DNA of 64,000 nucleotides from contig DRHW01000015.1 in assembly GCA_011053005.1 (NCBI GenBank), positions 1-64,000 of the forward strand, given 5' to 3'. The DNA is from Methylophaga sp. (GTDB lineage: Bacteria > Pseudomonadota > Gammaproteobacteria > Nitrosococcales > Methylophagaceae). The number at the start of each line of letters is the position of its first letter. Positions within the stretch are counted from its first letter, which is position 1. Below are positions 1-9,823 of this stretch, one piece after another. Position numbers and translations under genes: made by a program. The notes under the pieces were generated by a model. The model was not told the DNA's origin, did not search any database, and saw nothing but the letters and a program-made list of their open reading frames with translations.

Positions 1-138
1 GCTAAACAAGCGATGTTTCATTACATCGAAATGTTTTACAATCCAAAACGTCGTCATACCAGTAATGGACGAATATCACCTAATGAGTATGAACGACTGT
101 ATTTTCAGAATCAGAAAAGTGTCTAGTAAACTCAGGCC
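1..138 (+). mobile_element. IS3-family insertion sequence, right-hand end (partial)
   Basis: Frame 1 is open from the window edge to a TAG at 124-126 and encodes the last 41 residues of an IS3-family OrfB (DDE) transposase, with the typical tail FYNPKRRHTSN...SPNEYER. The stop lies inside TGTCTAGTAAACTCAGG (about 120-136), which has the look of an IS3-type terminal inverted repeat; the exact end is inferred. The element enters from the left and abuts the APAZ gene fragment that follows, so it probably truncated that gene. It differs from the second IS3 remnant at 2.5-3.06 kb, whose OrfB tail is not the same. Confidence 0.75.
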
Positions 139-907
139 TTACCATGCACTTCCGATAACTCAGTTTCCAGTAAATTGCATTGAACTTGATTTTAAAGAAA
201 CAACCGAAAGAGATAGTATTCGACAAGTTGAAGGCGATTACATCGAGTCTGTAATTACCTCTAGGACTAGCCCTTACTATTGCTGGGGAAAGGAACAGGT
301 AATTCAGAAAGGATTTGGTGAACTCTGTAAAACTATTAAGCATGTAGAAATACCATCAGAGAGTAGTATTTTAGAAAATGATTCTTTGAAAGGCTTTTAT
401 GAAAATGCTCTTAGTAGATCATTATCTAGAAACTTACCTTTACTATCTCGCTACACAAGACACACAGCATGGTTGATTGCTGATTCGCATGCGGAAGACC
501 AAACTAGGCTAGACCCACTATTTAAGGTTGTTGGAAAAGAATTCGGCGATATTAAAGGATTATATACGGAAGCTAGTGAGCAATATCCAGATTCACAGCA
601 AGTATCTTGGTCAGAAGCATTAAAGCTGTCTATTGATGTGAAGGCCGGTCGGGTATGGCTTTTGATTGAGCCTGATATTTGGATCTGGCCAATGCGGGCA
701 AGAAGGCTTGCCGTTCAATTCCTAGATGAACGGAAAAAAAATAGATATAACAACAAATATAATCAGTTATTAGATGCCTGGATAAGCATTTTATTTGAAG
801 AGCAGGCAGAAATAAAAGTTACACCATTTAAGGATGGTAACCTTGATGAAAACCCTGGTTTCAAATTACATAGAAGGACTGCATATTCAAAGAGATCTCA
901 TGTATGA
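65..907 (+). pseudogene. APAZ-domain protein of a short pAgo system, N-terminal effector lost to an IS
   Basis: The open frame is 280 codons, but the first ~25 are IS sequence read out of frame. The native part starts near 139 with LPITQFPVNCIELDF, which resembles the first strand of an APAZ domain, and carries the APAZ-like stretch VSWSEALKLSIDV...RVWLLIEPDIWIW at residues ~177-208. In known short pAgo systems APAZ is the C-terminal half of an effector fusion (SIR2, TIR or a nuclease) that heterodimerises with the Argonaute. No such effector remains here, because the IS junction falls almost exactly at the effector/APAZ boundary. The stop overlaps the pAgo start by 4 nt (ATGA), so the two were translationally coupled. 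A residual APAZ polypeptide from ATG 65 is possible. The APAZ call is by pattern recognition plus context. Confidence 0.72.
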
Positions 908-2322
908 CTACTTTATCTAGTGCTTTAAGTGGATATTCTATAATTCCTGAGCCTGATCTATTATTTGCTAATGGTTCTTCAAACAAACACCCACTTGTTG
1001 GGTTGATTGAGAATGGACCATACAGCTCTAAATTTAGTTCGCCAAGTCAATTAAGGTTGGCGTTAGTCGCACCTCTAACAGAAATGCCTAAGTTGGATGC
1101 ACTGGTAAATGAGTTGAGTAATACATTTAACCCAAAAGAGGCCGCGAATTATTATCCAAAGTACCCTGGGTTTCAAAGTGTATTTAGAATCCCAATCAAG
1201 AATGTGCTCGATAATCACAAAGTTTTCCTGCCTGACACTTTATATACGTTAGCTAAAAACCTACAAAAAATTGAGCTTGCCAAGCAGCTTTTGGACTCAA
1301 TTTCTCCCTTGAGGGCCAGAAGAAGTGAGTTTGATGTAGCCTTGATATTTTTACCAGAAGATTGGAATAGTTGTTTTGAGGGAGAAAGCTTCGATCTCCA
1401 CCATTACTTAAAAGCTGTATGTGCACTGACAGGGATGCCAATTCAGATTATTACCCAAAAAGCACTAAATAGACCGTGCAGAGCAAATGTTATGTGGGGG
1501 TTAAGTGTTGCACTTTATGCAAAAGCTGGTGGTGTCCCGTGGAAGTTAAGCGTTATCAATGAAGATGAAGTCTTTATAGGCATAAGCTATGCGATGAAAA
1601 TTAGTGAAGATGGTGTTATGTATAGTACATGTTGTAGTCAAATATTTGATCCTGATGGCACTGGCTTTCAGTTTATTGCTTATGACGCGAAGGAATTTAC
1701 AAAAGATGCTTTCAACAATCCTTATTTATCATACTATGAAATGCAATCAGTTCTATCTAGGAGCTTAGAAGTATACCAAAGGAGCAACTCAGGAAGAATC
1801 CCTAAAAAAATAACTATCCATAAAAATACTAAGTTTACTAATGAGGAAATTTTAGGAGCTTTGGACAGTTTCAATAATGGGACTGAAGTAGAGTTAGTTC
1901 AAGTTGTTAAAACAACAGATTGGAAAGCGGTTAGTTATAAGCATAAAGGTAAAGAAAGACCTTTTCCAGATAATTATCCTGTGCAAAGAGGAACGTACCT
2001 CCCACTCGATAAAAATGAGGTGTTACTATGGACGCAGGGTAGCGTCCAAGGTGTTCATATAGAAAATAAATGGTTTAACGTCTACAAAGATGGTGCGTTA
2101 AAACCTACACCATCTCCATTATTATTGAGAAGATATACTGGAGCTGGTGGTTGGCATAATACCTGTCAAGGAATTTTAGGTTTGACTAAGATGGATTGGA
2201 ACAACAATACACTGTACAAAAAACTCCCTGTTACTCTTGTGTATTCGAAGACTTTTGCCGATATTTTGCAGCAAAACCCCAACCTGGTGGATACAGTGTA
2301 TGATTTTCGTCACTTTATGTAA
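904..2322 (+). CDS. Short prokaryotic Argonaute (MID-PIWI), catalytically inactive
   Basis: At 472 residues it has the usual length of short pAgos, which hold only MID and PIWI domains. MID hallmarks are VALIFLPEDW (~145-154), DLHHYLKAVCALTGMPIQ (~164-181) and YAKAGGVPWKL (~205-215). PIWI features include IHKNTKF (~305), LTKMDWNNNTLYKKLPVTL (~428-446) and the family C-terminus YDFRHFM. At the usual first catalytic Asp there is GIS, and after the conserved IH the second acidic position is KNT, so slicing is not expected. Known short pAgos bind guide and target nucleic acid and switch on a partner APAZ-effector, often an NAD-degrading one. Here that partner has been truncated by an IS, so the system is probably non-functional or relies on an effector elsewhere. 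The ATGA overlap with the upstream frame fixes the start. Confidence 0.9.
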   Translation: MTTLSSALSGYSIIPEPDLLFANGSSNKHPLVGLIENGPYSSKFSSPSQLRLALVAPLTEMPKLDALVNELSNTFNPKEAANYYPKYPGFQSVFRIPIKNVLDNHKVFLPDTLYTLAKNLQKIELAKQLLDSISPLRARRSEFDVALIFLPEDWNSCFEGESFDLHHYLKAVCALTGMPIQIITQKALNRPCRANVMWGLSVALYAKAGGVPWKLSVINEDEVFIGISYAMKISEDGVMYSTCCSQIFDPDGTGFQFIAYDAKEFTKDAFNNPYLSYYEMQSVLSRSLEVYQRSNSGRIPKKITIHKNTKFTNEEILGALDSFNNGTEVELVQVVKTTDWKAVSYKHKGKERPFPDNYPVQRGTYLPLDKNEVLLWTQGSVQGVHIENKWFNVYKDGALKPTPSPLLLRRYTGAGGWHNTCQGILGLTKMDWNNNTLYKKLPVTLVYSKTFADILQQNPNLVDTVYDFRHFM

Positions 2323-2521
2323 TTTAAAAGTACTTCTTTTCCTGCTTTCAAGTTCTTAGCCTGGTGGCAAAATCAAAATGCTGAATGATTTGATTGTAAT
2401 CAGCTATTGAAGAGAAACAAGTTATACGAGGTAAATGATTGACAGCAATAAATATTCTATCCTTAACGCAAGCAGACTTGTACTGGTCAAGTTTTAATGA
2501 AATAAGTTTAAGCCGCTTTTT
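2323..2521. other. Intergenic stretch between pAgo and IS remnant
   Basis: Non-coding except for a possible 20-codon reading frame from an ATG near 2437, preceded by GAGGTAA and ending inside the IS-like sequence. This could be the surviving start of the RES gene disrupted downstream, but it is too short to decide. TGTACTGGTCAAG near 2478 looks like an IS3-type terminal repeat and probably marks the IS edge. Confidence 0.3.
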
Positions 2522-3061
2522 TCAATTCTGCCATTTTTGCACAGGGGTAATGTAACCAAGCGAGGAATGTAATCGCTTGTACTTATAAAAATGAATGTAA
2601 CTCTCAACGGTGCTGACTGCTGCAACATGATGGATAAAGGTTAAATGATTGAGTCTTTCTGATTTTAAGCTTCTAAAAAAGTTCCATTACGCTATTATCC
2701 CAGCAATTGCCACGGCGACTCATGCTTTGCTTTATCTTCAATATGTTCAAATAATTTATAAATAGTTTGGCTGAATATTGCACGCCTTGGTCCTTGGTCG
2801 GAATGAAACATCAGCTTACTCGTATCTGGTTGTTGTCTTCGGATGGCGTGACTTAACGCCGCTTTGGCTAATTCAGCATTAAGGCTTTTTGACATGGCCC
2901 AACCCACGATTTCTTTAGTTGCCAGACCAAGTACATAGGCCAAGTAACGCCAACCTTGATGGGTGCGGATAGTGGTAATATCACCCACCCAATGGGTATT
3001 CGCCTGTCAAGCATTAAGCTGCCGTTCAAGAAGGTTAGGAGCAATAGAGTTCGCATCTGTT
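2522..3061 (-). mobile_element. IS3-family orfB transposase remnant (degenerate)
   Basis: Read on the minus strand this is the C-terminal half of an IS3 OrfB: TDANSIAPNLLERQLNA, a TGA, QANTHWVGDITTIRTHQGWR, then IVGWAMS...LMFHSDQG, a frameshift, SRRGNCWDNSVMELF, an in-frame TAG, and finally SYIHFYKYKRLHSSLGYITPVQKWQN ending at 2522. At least two stops and one frameshift make it a pseudogene, and the N-terminal half and OrfA are missing. The junction with the RES-domain frame lies near 3055-3065. It sits between the pAgo and the RES gene, in opposite orientation to both. Confidence 0.85.
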
Positions 3062-3676
3062 GGCAGAGCAAACTCATCTGGGAAACCTATTTTGTACCTT
3101 GCAGATCGCATTGAAACTGCACTTAGTGAAATTCGGTTGCAACAAGGTCATGTGATCACCGCAAACTTTCAAATTCAAGCTAATAAAGTTTGTCAAATAT
3201 TACCAATTGGTGAAATGCTATCAATTCAACGGACAGGGAAAAGTCGTTTTGTTCCAGATGCTGGTCCAATAAATGACATAATAAATGCGTGTGAACATGA
3301 AGATGCTCAATCTTATCTAATTACAGATTCTTTTTTGCATGAAATCTTGGTTAACGATAAGGCACCTTATCAAATATCGTCATATCTATGTGATGCACTT
3401 TATAAAAAGTATCCATCAGTTACGGTTATAGCTTATCCAAGTGCCCAACTGAATGCAGCTATCAATTATGCAGTAAAAACGGATGATTTTTGGAATGTCT
3501 GGGGAGTATCTGGTATTAGTAAATTTAATGGAGAACATTTAGTTCAAGGGGTCTATAAAGTAACTCAAAGAAAAAATGTCATTAAAATATATGATAATGA
3601 CCAATTAGCATGGGGAAATTTTCTCGAAGATCAAAGAATTACAGATTTACCAAAACACCTTTGGACGCCGTTATAA
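3062..3676 (+). pseudogene. RES-domain protein, 5'-truncated by IS remnant
   Basis: The open frame begins at 2963 inside the antisense of the IS remnant, but homologous-looking sequence starts at GRANSSGKPILYLADRIETALSEIR, the RES-domain signature (conserved Arg, Tyr and Glu around the NAD pocket). About 205 residues remain: the first third of the domain is lost and the C-terminal part is intact. RES proteins are NAD-degrading or ADP-ribosylating enzymes, best known as toxins of RES-Xre pairs. No Xre antitoxin is adjacent. Whether an IS-derived start at 2963 gives a stable product cannot be told. Its position beside a pAgo locus fits a defence island. Confidence 0.65.
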
Positions 3677-3835
3677 ACTATTAAATAAGTGGATTATAAT
3701 CAGATTCAATTGAGTCATTAAATTAACTATTTAAAATACATAATCATAGATAAGCTTCATTAAATTTTGTTTGTCTAAGAACAATGTGAAATTTGAAAAG
3801 TCTTATTCTTTTTAAAGATAATTAAAGAGGGCGCG

Positions 3836-4693
3836 ATGAGTAATCAATACGTATCACCAAAAATTTGGGTTAACGAAACATCAGGTGATAATAAATGGGC
3901 TAATATTAACAGCCCTGAATCTGGTGCACGATACGATAAAGCATTACCGGTTGGTAAGCATGCTTTTCAGCTTTACTCACTTGCAACGCCTAATGGGCAG
4001 AAAGTCACTATTTTGTTTGAAGAGTTACTTGCATTAGGGATTAAAGAAGCCGAATACGATGCTTATTTAATCAATATCGGTGATTCTGAACAGTTTTCGT
4101 CAGGTTTTGTAGGTGTAAACCCTAACTCAAAAATCCCTGCTTTGCTTGATAAGTCTGGTGATGAAGACGTTAATGTATTTGAATCAGCATCTATTTTGGT
4201 TCATCTTGCAGAAAAATTTGGCCATTTCCTGCCTAAAGATGGCGCTGCAAGGACACAGACATTTAACTGGCTATTTTGGGCGCAAGGTTCAGCGCCGTTC
4301 TTAGGCGGTGGCTTTGGTCATTTTTATGCTTATGCAGATGAGAAACAAGAATACCCAATAAACCGGTTTGCGATGGAAGCTAAGCGTCAGTTAGATGTCC
4401 TGGACAAACAGCTGGCAAAAAACACTTTTGTTTCTGGCGAAGAATACACCATAGCAGACATTGCAATTTGGCCTTGGTATGGCAATTTAGTGCTCGGTAA
4501 GTTGTACGATGCTGCGGAGTTCTTACAAGTAGAAACGTATACTCATGTTGTGCGCTGGGCAAAAATGATTGAACTTCGTGAAGGTGTGCAACGCGGTCGT
4601 ATTGTTAATCGTTCATCTGGTGAAAAGTGGGAGCAGTTATCAGAGCGTCATTCTGCGGGTGATATTGATAAGGTATTGAAATTAAAGCCATAA
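3836..4693 (+). CDS. yghU: Glutathione S-transferase, YghU-like
   Basis: This 285-residue protein has the long N-terminal extension typical of YghU/Nu-class GSTs (about 45 residues before the thioredoxin-like fold at HAFQLYSLATPNGQKV). The glutathione site motif NPNSKIPALLD is at ~95-105, followed by ESASILVHLAEKFG, and an all-helical C-terminal domain with VSGEEYTIADIAIWPWYG. The family is cytosolic and reduces disulfides or organic hydroperoxides with glutathione. AGAGGGCGCG just before the ATG is a plausible ribosome site. It is monocistronic, with ~140 nt of AT-rich sequence upstream. Confidence 0.88.
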   Translation: MSNQYVSPKIWVNETSGDNKWANINSPESGARYDKALPVGKHAFQLYSLATPNGQKVTILFEELLALGIKEAEYDAYLINIGDSEQFSSGFVGVNPNSKIPALLDKSGDEDVNVFESASILVHLAEKFGHFLPKDGAARTQTFNWLFWAQGSAPFLGGGFGHFYAYADEKQEYPINRFAMEAKRQLDVLDKQLAKNTFVSGEEYTIADIAIWPWYGNLVLGKLYDAAEFLQVETYTHVVRWAKMIELREGVQRGRIVNRSSGEKWEQLSERHSAGDIDKVLKLKP

Positions 4694-4877
4694 AAACAAT
4701 GTGTAAGTATAGTATTTATAAGTCAATTTAATATTCGCGTTGCATATATTTAATCGCTACAAATAGTCCTTTCAGTATGTTAAATAAATCAGCGAGCAGT
4801 ATGATTTACTCTGAGAAATAGCGTTATACTAATTACACTGAGAAAATTAACTATTTAAAGAAAGGCTCCGTAAGTTT

Positions 4878-5330
4878 ATGAGAATAAATATGAAAAAAAT
4901 AACGACAAGTCTAATCATTTTATCATCCACTTTATTACTTGCTTCATGTATGCCACCGCCTACAAAAGCGTCCGGCCCTCGTACGATAGTATTGAATAAT
5001 CAAACTTATAATGAAGCTGATTTAGGACAATTTACATCGTGGATTTGTAACGATGGCGATGAAGACAAAGGCACATTAATTGAAGTAGGTAAATTTAGTA
5101 ATGCCGATCTAAGCGGATCAGGTTTTATACTGTTTGATGGTGGTTTCAAAGGTGATTTAACAAAATTCCGTCGCGAAGGGGTAAATAGCCGCTGGGATTG
5201 GGGACCAAACAAAACAGATTATGCTTTTATTATAAAGCCTGATGGTACAGGGTTTTACTATGATTTTACTTCAACTATTGAAGGTGGCGTAGCAAATGCG
5301 CCTGGTGATTATGAGTGTGAAGAAAAATAA
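4878..5330 (+). CDS. Putative lipoprotein of unknown function
   Basis: An N-terminal hydrophobic signal followed by the lipobox LLASC (Cys at ~24 from the first Met) marks a type-II signal peptide. Attachment to a membrane after processing is expected. The mature ~125 residues are Gly/Asp/Phe-rich (FILFDGGFKGDL, DWGPNKTDYAFIIKPDGTGFYYDFT) and look beta-rich. I do not recognise a family. A second in-frame start (MKK...) four codons in, at 4890, gives a more classical signal peptide and may be the real start. Two Cys (WICND near the middle, YECEE at the end) could form a disulfide. Confidence 0.65.
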   Translation: MRINMKKITTSLIILSSTLLLASCMPPPTKASGPRTIVLNNQTYNEADLGQFTSWICNDGDEDKGTLIEVGKFSNADLSGSGFILFDGGFKGDLTKFRREGVNSRWDWGPNKTDYAFIIKPDGTGFYYDFTSTIEGGVANAPGDYECEEK

Positions 5331-5409
5331 GTTAAATCTTATCAGTTAACTATTTTTTCTGATGGTTCAAATTCAGAAAAGCACTTTTATATAATTAGTT
5401 GTATAACTT

Positions 5410-5450
5410 GGTCAGAATCAATGGTGATTAATACTTCATTGATTCTGACC
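5410..5450 (+). terminator. Inverted repeat, likely terminator of the lipoprotein gene
   Basis: GGTCAGAATCAATG at 5410-5423 is perfectly complementary to 5437-5450, a 14-bp stem with a 13-nt loop. The T-run after it is weak (ACTACTTTTG), so termination may be partial. It lies ~80 nt after the lipoprotein stop and ~170 nt before selO. Confidence 0.6.
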
Positions 5451-5618
5451 ACTACTTTTGAATGCAGTGATTAACGTATTTTCTTCGGTCTAAATCACCG
5501 TATCAAATTAAAATAGATCGTTTTTTTCACAATTTAATAGCAATTAATAATTGAATTTGGAATTTATTGGATCTCGCAGTTGGGGAATCAGCCCTTCTAA
5601 ACAAGGCATGAGGAGCCC

Positions 5619-7340
5619 ATGAATAATCACACAACCCCAGAACTATCACCAACGGTCGAAACGCTTGATGATCTTGCTAAGTTTGCAGATTACTCATTCA
5701 CTGACTCACTTAACTGCGATCCTGATGCACAAGCAAACGGTGCCGATCATGGGCCACGACAAGTGTTCTCTGGTCATTATGTTTTAGTTAAACCAACACC
5801 AATCCCTGATCCTGAATACATTACACACAGTAAGACTTTTTTTCGCGAATTGGGCTTTGCCGACAGCATGGCTCAATCAACGGATTTTATTAACATGTTT
5901 TCAGGCGATAGTTCGCAACTTCCAGAGCCGATGCGTAAGGTTGGTTGGGCGACGGGATATGCACTTTCTATTTATGGTACTGAATATTATCAACAATGCC
6001 CGTTTCAAACGGGTAATGGCTATGGCGATGGTCGGGCAATTTCTATCTTTGAAGCCGTTATCAATGATCAACGTTGGGAAATGCAGTTAAAAGGTGGCGG
6101 ACGTACGCCATACTGTCGTGGTGCAGATGGCCGTGCCGTTTTGCGATCAAGTATTCGAGAGTTTCTGGCACAAGATTATATGCACGCGTTGGGTGTGCCA
6201 ACATCACGCTCGCTGAGTTTATATGTTTCGAAGACAGAAAAGGTAAGACGTCCATGGTATTCGGAAGGGTCAAATTCAACCGATCCTGACACAATGATAT
6301 CGGAAGCGGTGGCCATTTCAACACGCGTTGCACCGTCGTTTCTTAGGGTGGGTCAATTAGAACTTTTTGCTCGTCGTGCCCGTAAAAATGAACATCCAAA
6401 CGCGATGGAGGAGCTAGAGAAGGTTGTGATGCACGCAATCGATCGTGAATATAGTGATGTCATCGATAATGAATTAAGTTCCCCTGAAAAAGTCGTGTTA
6501 TTGGCACGTGAGTTTCGTCATCGTCTTACATCGCTTGTGGCCAATTGGATCCGTGTCGGATATTGCCAAGGTAATTTCAATAGTGATAATTGTGCTGTCG
6601 GTGGTTTTACGCTCGATTATGGTCCGTTCGGATTTTGCGATGTGTTTAACCCATATTACCAACCTTGGACCGGCGGTGGACGTCACTTTGCGTTTATGAA
6701 TCAGCCTGTAGCGGCTGAGCGTAATTTTCATATGTTTTATACTGCCATACAGACATTGCTGGCAAACCATCCAGAACCTTTGCAACAGCTCAACGATATC
6801 CGAAATGATTTCGCAAAAGAGATGCAAATAAAAATGGAAAAAATGTGGGCGGCTAAACTTGGGTTAGATACGTTTGCTCCCGCTTTATTTAGCGAATTAG
6901 AAGCACTGATGATGCAAATGCCCGTTGATTACACGATTTTTTTCCGTGAACTTTCAGCGATACCTGACGATATTAGTTCACTCAAAAAAAGCTTTTACGA
7001 AGATTTGATCGCTGAGAAAGATCTTGGGGAATTCGACAAGCGCTGGTCAGCGTGGCTGATTAAGTGGACATCGATTATCGATAGTATGCCAAGATCACGT
7101 GATGAGATCTCCAATCAGATGAAATTGGTGAATCCTAAATACAGTTTGCGAGAGTGGTTTGTTGTGCCAGCATATCAACAAGCAAATGTGGGTAACTATG
7201 CTCTAGTTCGAGAATTACAAGACGTGATAACACAGCCCTATGCCGAGCAATCAAAGGAAGTGGAAAAGAAGTTTTATAGATTAAAACCTTACGAACTCTT
7301 TGAAACAGCGGGTTTATCGTATTACAGTTGTTCATCGTGA
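5619..7340 (+). CDS. selO: Protein adenylyltransferase SelO (YdiU/UPF0061 family)
   Basis: SelO is a pseudokinase-fold enzyme that moves AMP from ATP onto Ser/Thr/Tyr of target proteins, linked to redox stress. Seen here: the glycine-rich segment [28 protein letters not shown] (~155-182), [16 protein letters not shown] (~237-252), and the metal-binding region [23 protein letters not shown] (~323-345) with the conserved Asn and Asp. The protein ends in SCSS, matching the C-terminal Cys/Sec-Ser-Ser tail of SelO. At 573 residues it is longer than E. coli SelO (478). ATGAGGAGCCC just upstream gives a good ribosome site for ATG 5619. It appears monocistronic. Confidence 0.92.
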   Translation: MNNHTTPELSPTVETLDDLAKFADYSFTDSLNCDPDAQANGADHGPRQVFSGHYVLVKPTPIPDPEYITHSKTFFRELGFADSMAQSTDFINMFSGDSSQLPEPMRKVGWATGYALSIYGTEYYQQCPFQTGNGYGDGRAISIFEAVINDQRWEMQLKGGGRTPYCRGADGRAVLRSSIREFLAQDYMHALGVPTSRSLSLYVSKTEKVRRPWYSEGSNSTDPDTMISEAVAISTRVAPSFLRVGQLELFARRARKNEHPNAMEELEKVVMHAIDREYSDVIDNELSSPEKVVLLAREFRHRLTSLVANWIRVGYCQGNFNSDNCAVGGFTLDYGPFGFCDVFNPYYQPWTGGGRHFAFMNQPVAAERNFHMFYTAIQTLLANHPEPLQQLNDIRNDFAKEMQIKMEKMWAAKLGLDTFAPALFSELEALMMQMPVDYTIFFRELSAIPDDISSLKKSFYEDLIAEKDLGEFDKRWSAWLIKWTSIIDSMPRSRDEISNQMKLVNPKYSLREWFVVPAYQQANVGNYALVRELQDVITQPYAEQSKEVEKKFYRLKPYELFETAGLSYYSCSS

Positions 7341-7485
7341 TATTGGTTTTATATCGATAAAATCCAGTTTCAAATACTCAATTTAATATCACTAAAAAAG
7401 ATACTAACTTATCTTGATCCTTCTTTGGCTTGTCATTAGTTGGATGCAATTTACATTTTATTTCAACTTATGGAGCAAGCTTGCT

Positions 7486-7926
7486 ATGTCATCGAAATCG
7501 ATGTCGGTAAAAGAGCGAATTTTTCACAGCGTATTATTCGAAGGGTTGGCATTATTGATTGTCGTACCATCTTCTGTTGTATTAATGACCGCGGAAACGG
7601 TCACCATGACGTGGCTTGCTGTGGCGATGTCGCTATCAGCGATGGTATGGAATTATATTTACAATCTTGGCTTTGATACCTTTTTTGGTCATCAGCGTAT
7701 TAAACGAGGACTTGTGATGCGGATTTTTCACAGCCTTGGTTTCGAAGTAGGTTTGTTGATAGCGACGGTGCCGTTAATCATGTGGATGTTGGATTTGGCT
7801 TTTTGGCCTTCGTTGGTGTTTGCGGTCGGTTTGGTATTTTTCTTTTTAATTTACGCCATCATTTTTAATTATGGTTATGACCATATTCGGTTTAGATTGG
7901 TTGAAAAAGGTTCGCCATCAAAATAA
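7486..7926 (+). CDS. PACE-family multidrug efflux protein (two BTP domains)
   Basis: Two tandem bacterial transmembrane pair domains are visible: RIFHSVLFEGLALL...WNYIYNLGFDTFF and RIFHSLGFEVGLLI...YAIIFNYGYDHI. Each contributes two helices and a conserved Glu in the first. This is the four-helix architecture of PACE transporters (AceI-like), which expel biocides and polyamine-like cations from the inner membrane by proton exchange. The open frame extends upstream to 7414, but ATG 7486, preceded by GGAG at 7472, gives the family-typical ~146 residues and starts just before the first BTP. Substrate cannot be inferred. Confidence 0.85.
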   Translation: MSSKSMSVKERIFHSVLFEGLALLIVVPSSVVLMTAETVTMTWLAVAMSLSAMVWNYIYNLGFDTFFGHQRIKRGLVMRIFHSLGFEVGLLIATVPLIMWMLDLAFWPSLVFAVGLVFFFLIYAIIFNYGYDHIRFRLVEKGSPSK

Positions 7927-7950
7927 TAATTCATCCTGAGCAGGCGATTA

Positions 7951-9735
7951 TTAGTTTTCAAACTGTAATTCAGCCAGTCTTGCATACAAGCCGCCTTTTT
8001 TGCGTAGCTCTACGGCATCACCTATTTCGACAATTTGACCATTTTCCATTACGACAATTTTGTCGGCCTTTTGAACAGTGGCTAAACGGTGTGCAATGAT
8101 TAAAGTGGTTCGGCCTTTTATCGCGGCATTAAGTCCTTGTTGTACCAATATTTCAGATTCGGCATCAAGCGCGCTGGTCGCTTCATCTAATAATAAGATT
8201 GGTGCATCTTTTAACATGGCTCGGGCAATCGCAATGCGTTGGCGTTGGCCGCCGGATAAACGTGTGCCGCGTTCGCCTAGAAAGGTGTTATAGCCTTCAG
8301 GTAATTGCATTACAAATTGTTCAACTTGAGCAGCCTGAGCAACTTTTATTACTTCTTCATCGGTCGCATCTGGCTGGCCGTAGCGAATATTATCAAATAC
8401 ATTCGCTGAAAAAATAATCGGATCTTGCGGCACAATCGCAATGAGTTGACGTAAATCATGCAAGCTAATGTCATTAATATTTTGGCTATTAATGGTTATG
8501 CTGCCCGATTGGGCATCGTAAAACCGCAATAGCAATTGAAAAATAGTGGTTTTACCAGCACCTGAAGGCCCAACTAATGCAATGGTTTCACCTGTATTAA
8601 TGTGTAGGCTAATATTGTTTAATGCTGGATTAAGGGGGCGTGAAGGATAGTGGAATTGCACATGGTTAAATTGAATATCAGCTTCAGATTTATTAATAAT
8701 GGGGGATGGGGTTACTGAGTCAATAACGACCGTTTCTGTGTGTAATAACTCAAGCAATCGTTCGGTTGCACCAGCGGCACGCATAATGTCACCCCAGACT
8801 TGGGCCATTGTGCTTACGCTTCCTGCGACCATCGCAGCATATAAAACAAAGGATGCTAATTCACCTCCGGTCATTACGCCTGCACTGACTTGACGTGCGC
8901 CTAACCATAATACGAATATAATTGATCCCATCACGGCAGTAATAATGACCGCAGTGAGTAAAGCCCTGACTTTAGTTCGACGAATCGCTGTTAAAAAACT
9001 TAACTCTGCACTATGGGCAAAGCGATTTGTTTCACGTTTCTCTTGTGTATAAGATTGTACGGTTGGCATGGCATTTAAGATTTCACCGGCCATCGCTGAA
9101 CTATCAGCAATGCGATCTTGTGATTCACGTGAGAGTTTTTTGACGGAGCGACCAATCAAAATGATCGGAATAATCAAACAGATCATTAAGCCAATATTGA
9201 TTGAAAACAAATAAAAGCTAGTCACCGCAAGCATAATCATGCCGCCAGTAAACTGAAATAAACTGCGTAAACCCATTGATGCGGAGCTACCCACGACGGT
9301 TTGAATCAGTGTCGTATCACCGGTTAAACGCGACAGTACTTCGCCCGTTTGCAGTGTTTCAAAAAACTGTGGTGATTGTCTTAATACGCTAGCATAAACA
9401 GCGCTACGCAAATCCACGGTCACACGCTCACCGATCCATGACACCATATAAAAACGCCACGCAACCATGATCGCCCAAAAAGCGGCTAAACCAAATAATA
9501 CGCCAAACTTGGTATCGATACTTATGGTGGGTACAGCGCCGTGATTACTGCCAAAGCCGACATCAATTAAATCACGAAATGCCAGAGGCACTAATAATAG
9601 CGTTGCCGAAGCCAAACATAACAGCACAAAAGCAATGCCGATTTGTAAACGATAAGGTTTTAAAAAGGGTTTTAAATCTTTAATCGAGACAACACGTTTT
9701 GGTTTTGGTCTGTCTTGTTTATTTCTTTGCGCCAT
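7951..9735 (-). CDS. ABC exporter, MsbA/BmrA-like half transporter
   Basis: This 594-residue half transporter has an N-terminal transmembrane domain (six helices, ~25-330) fused to an ATPase domain. Walker A is GPSGAGKTT (~389-397), the signature LSGGQRQRIAIARAML (~493-508) and Walker B ILLLDEATSALD (~514-525), followed by an H-loop IIAHRLATV. Such homodimers flip lipids, drugs or polyketides across the inner membrane. A lysine/arginine-rich N-terminus (KQDRPKPKRVVSIKDLKP) precedes helix 1. The substrate is not evident and there is no dedicated partner gene, so it is not confidently MsbA (no lpxK beside it). Confidence 0.9.
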   Translation of the reverse strand: MAQRNKQDRPKPKRVVSIKDLKPFLKPYRLQIGIAFVLLCLASATLLLVPLAFRDLIDVGFGSNHGAVPTISIDTKFGVLFGLAAFWAIMVAWRFYMVSWIGERVTVDLRSAVYASVLRQSPQFFETLQTGEVLSRLTGDTTLIQTVVGSSASMGLRSLFQFTGGMIMLAVTSFYLFSINIGLMICLIIPIILIGRSVKKLSRESQDRIADSSAMAGEILNAMPTVQSYTQEKRETNRFAHSAELSFLTAIRRTKVRALLTAVIITAVMGSIIFVLWLGARQVSAGVMTGGELASFVLYAAMVAGSVSTMAQVWGDIMRAAGATERLLELLHTETVVIDSVTPSPIINKSEADIQFNHVQFHYPSRPLNPALNNISLHINTGETIALVGPSGAGKTTIFQLLLRFYDAQSGSITINSQNINDISLHDLRQLIAIVPQDPIIFSANVFDNIRYGQPDATDEEVIKVAQAAQVEQFVMQLPEGYNTFLGERGTRLSGGQRQRIAIARAMLKDAPILLLDEATSALDAESEILVQQGLNAAIKGRTTLIIAHRLATVQKADKIVVMENGQIVEIGDAVELRKKGGLYARLAELQFEN

Positions 9736-9823
9736 TTTGTGATGTTTCTGAGAGAGAAGATAGATATGACCGTTTAGCTGCTTTAACGTTCGGCCTTATA
9801 TGGATTTGTTAAAGCAAAAAGAT

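Noticed and set aside
1253-1441. Small minus-strand frames inside the pAgo gene and other large genes
   Set aside because: They are shadows of strongly supported coding regions and lack ribosome sites or recognisable sequence.
2963-3061. N-terminal part of the RES-domain reading frame
   Set aside because: These codons are the antisense of IS3 OrfB sequence, not part of the original RES gene.
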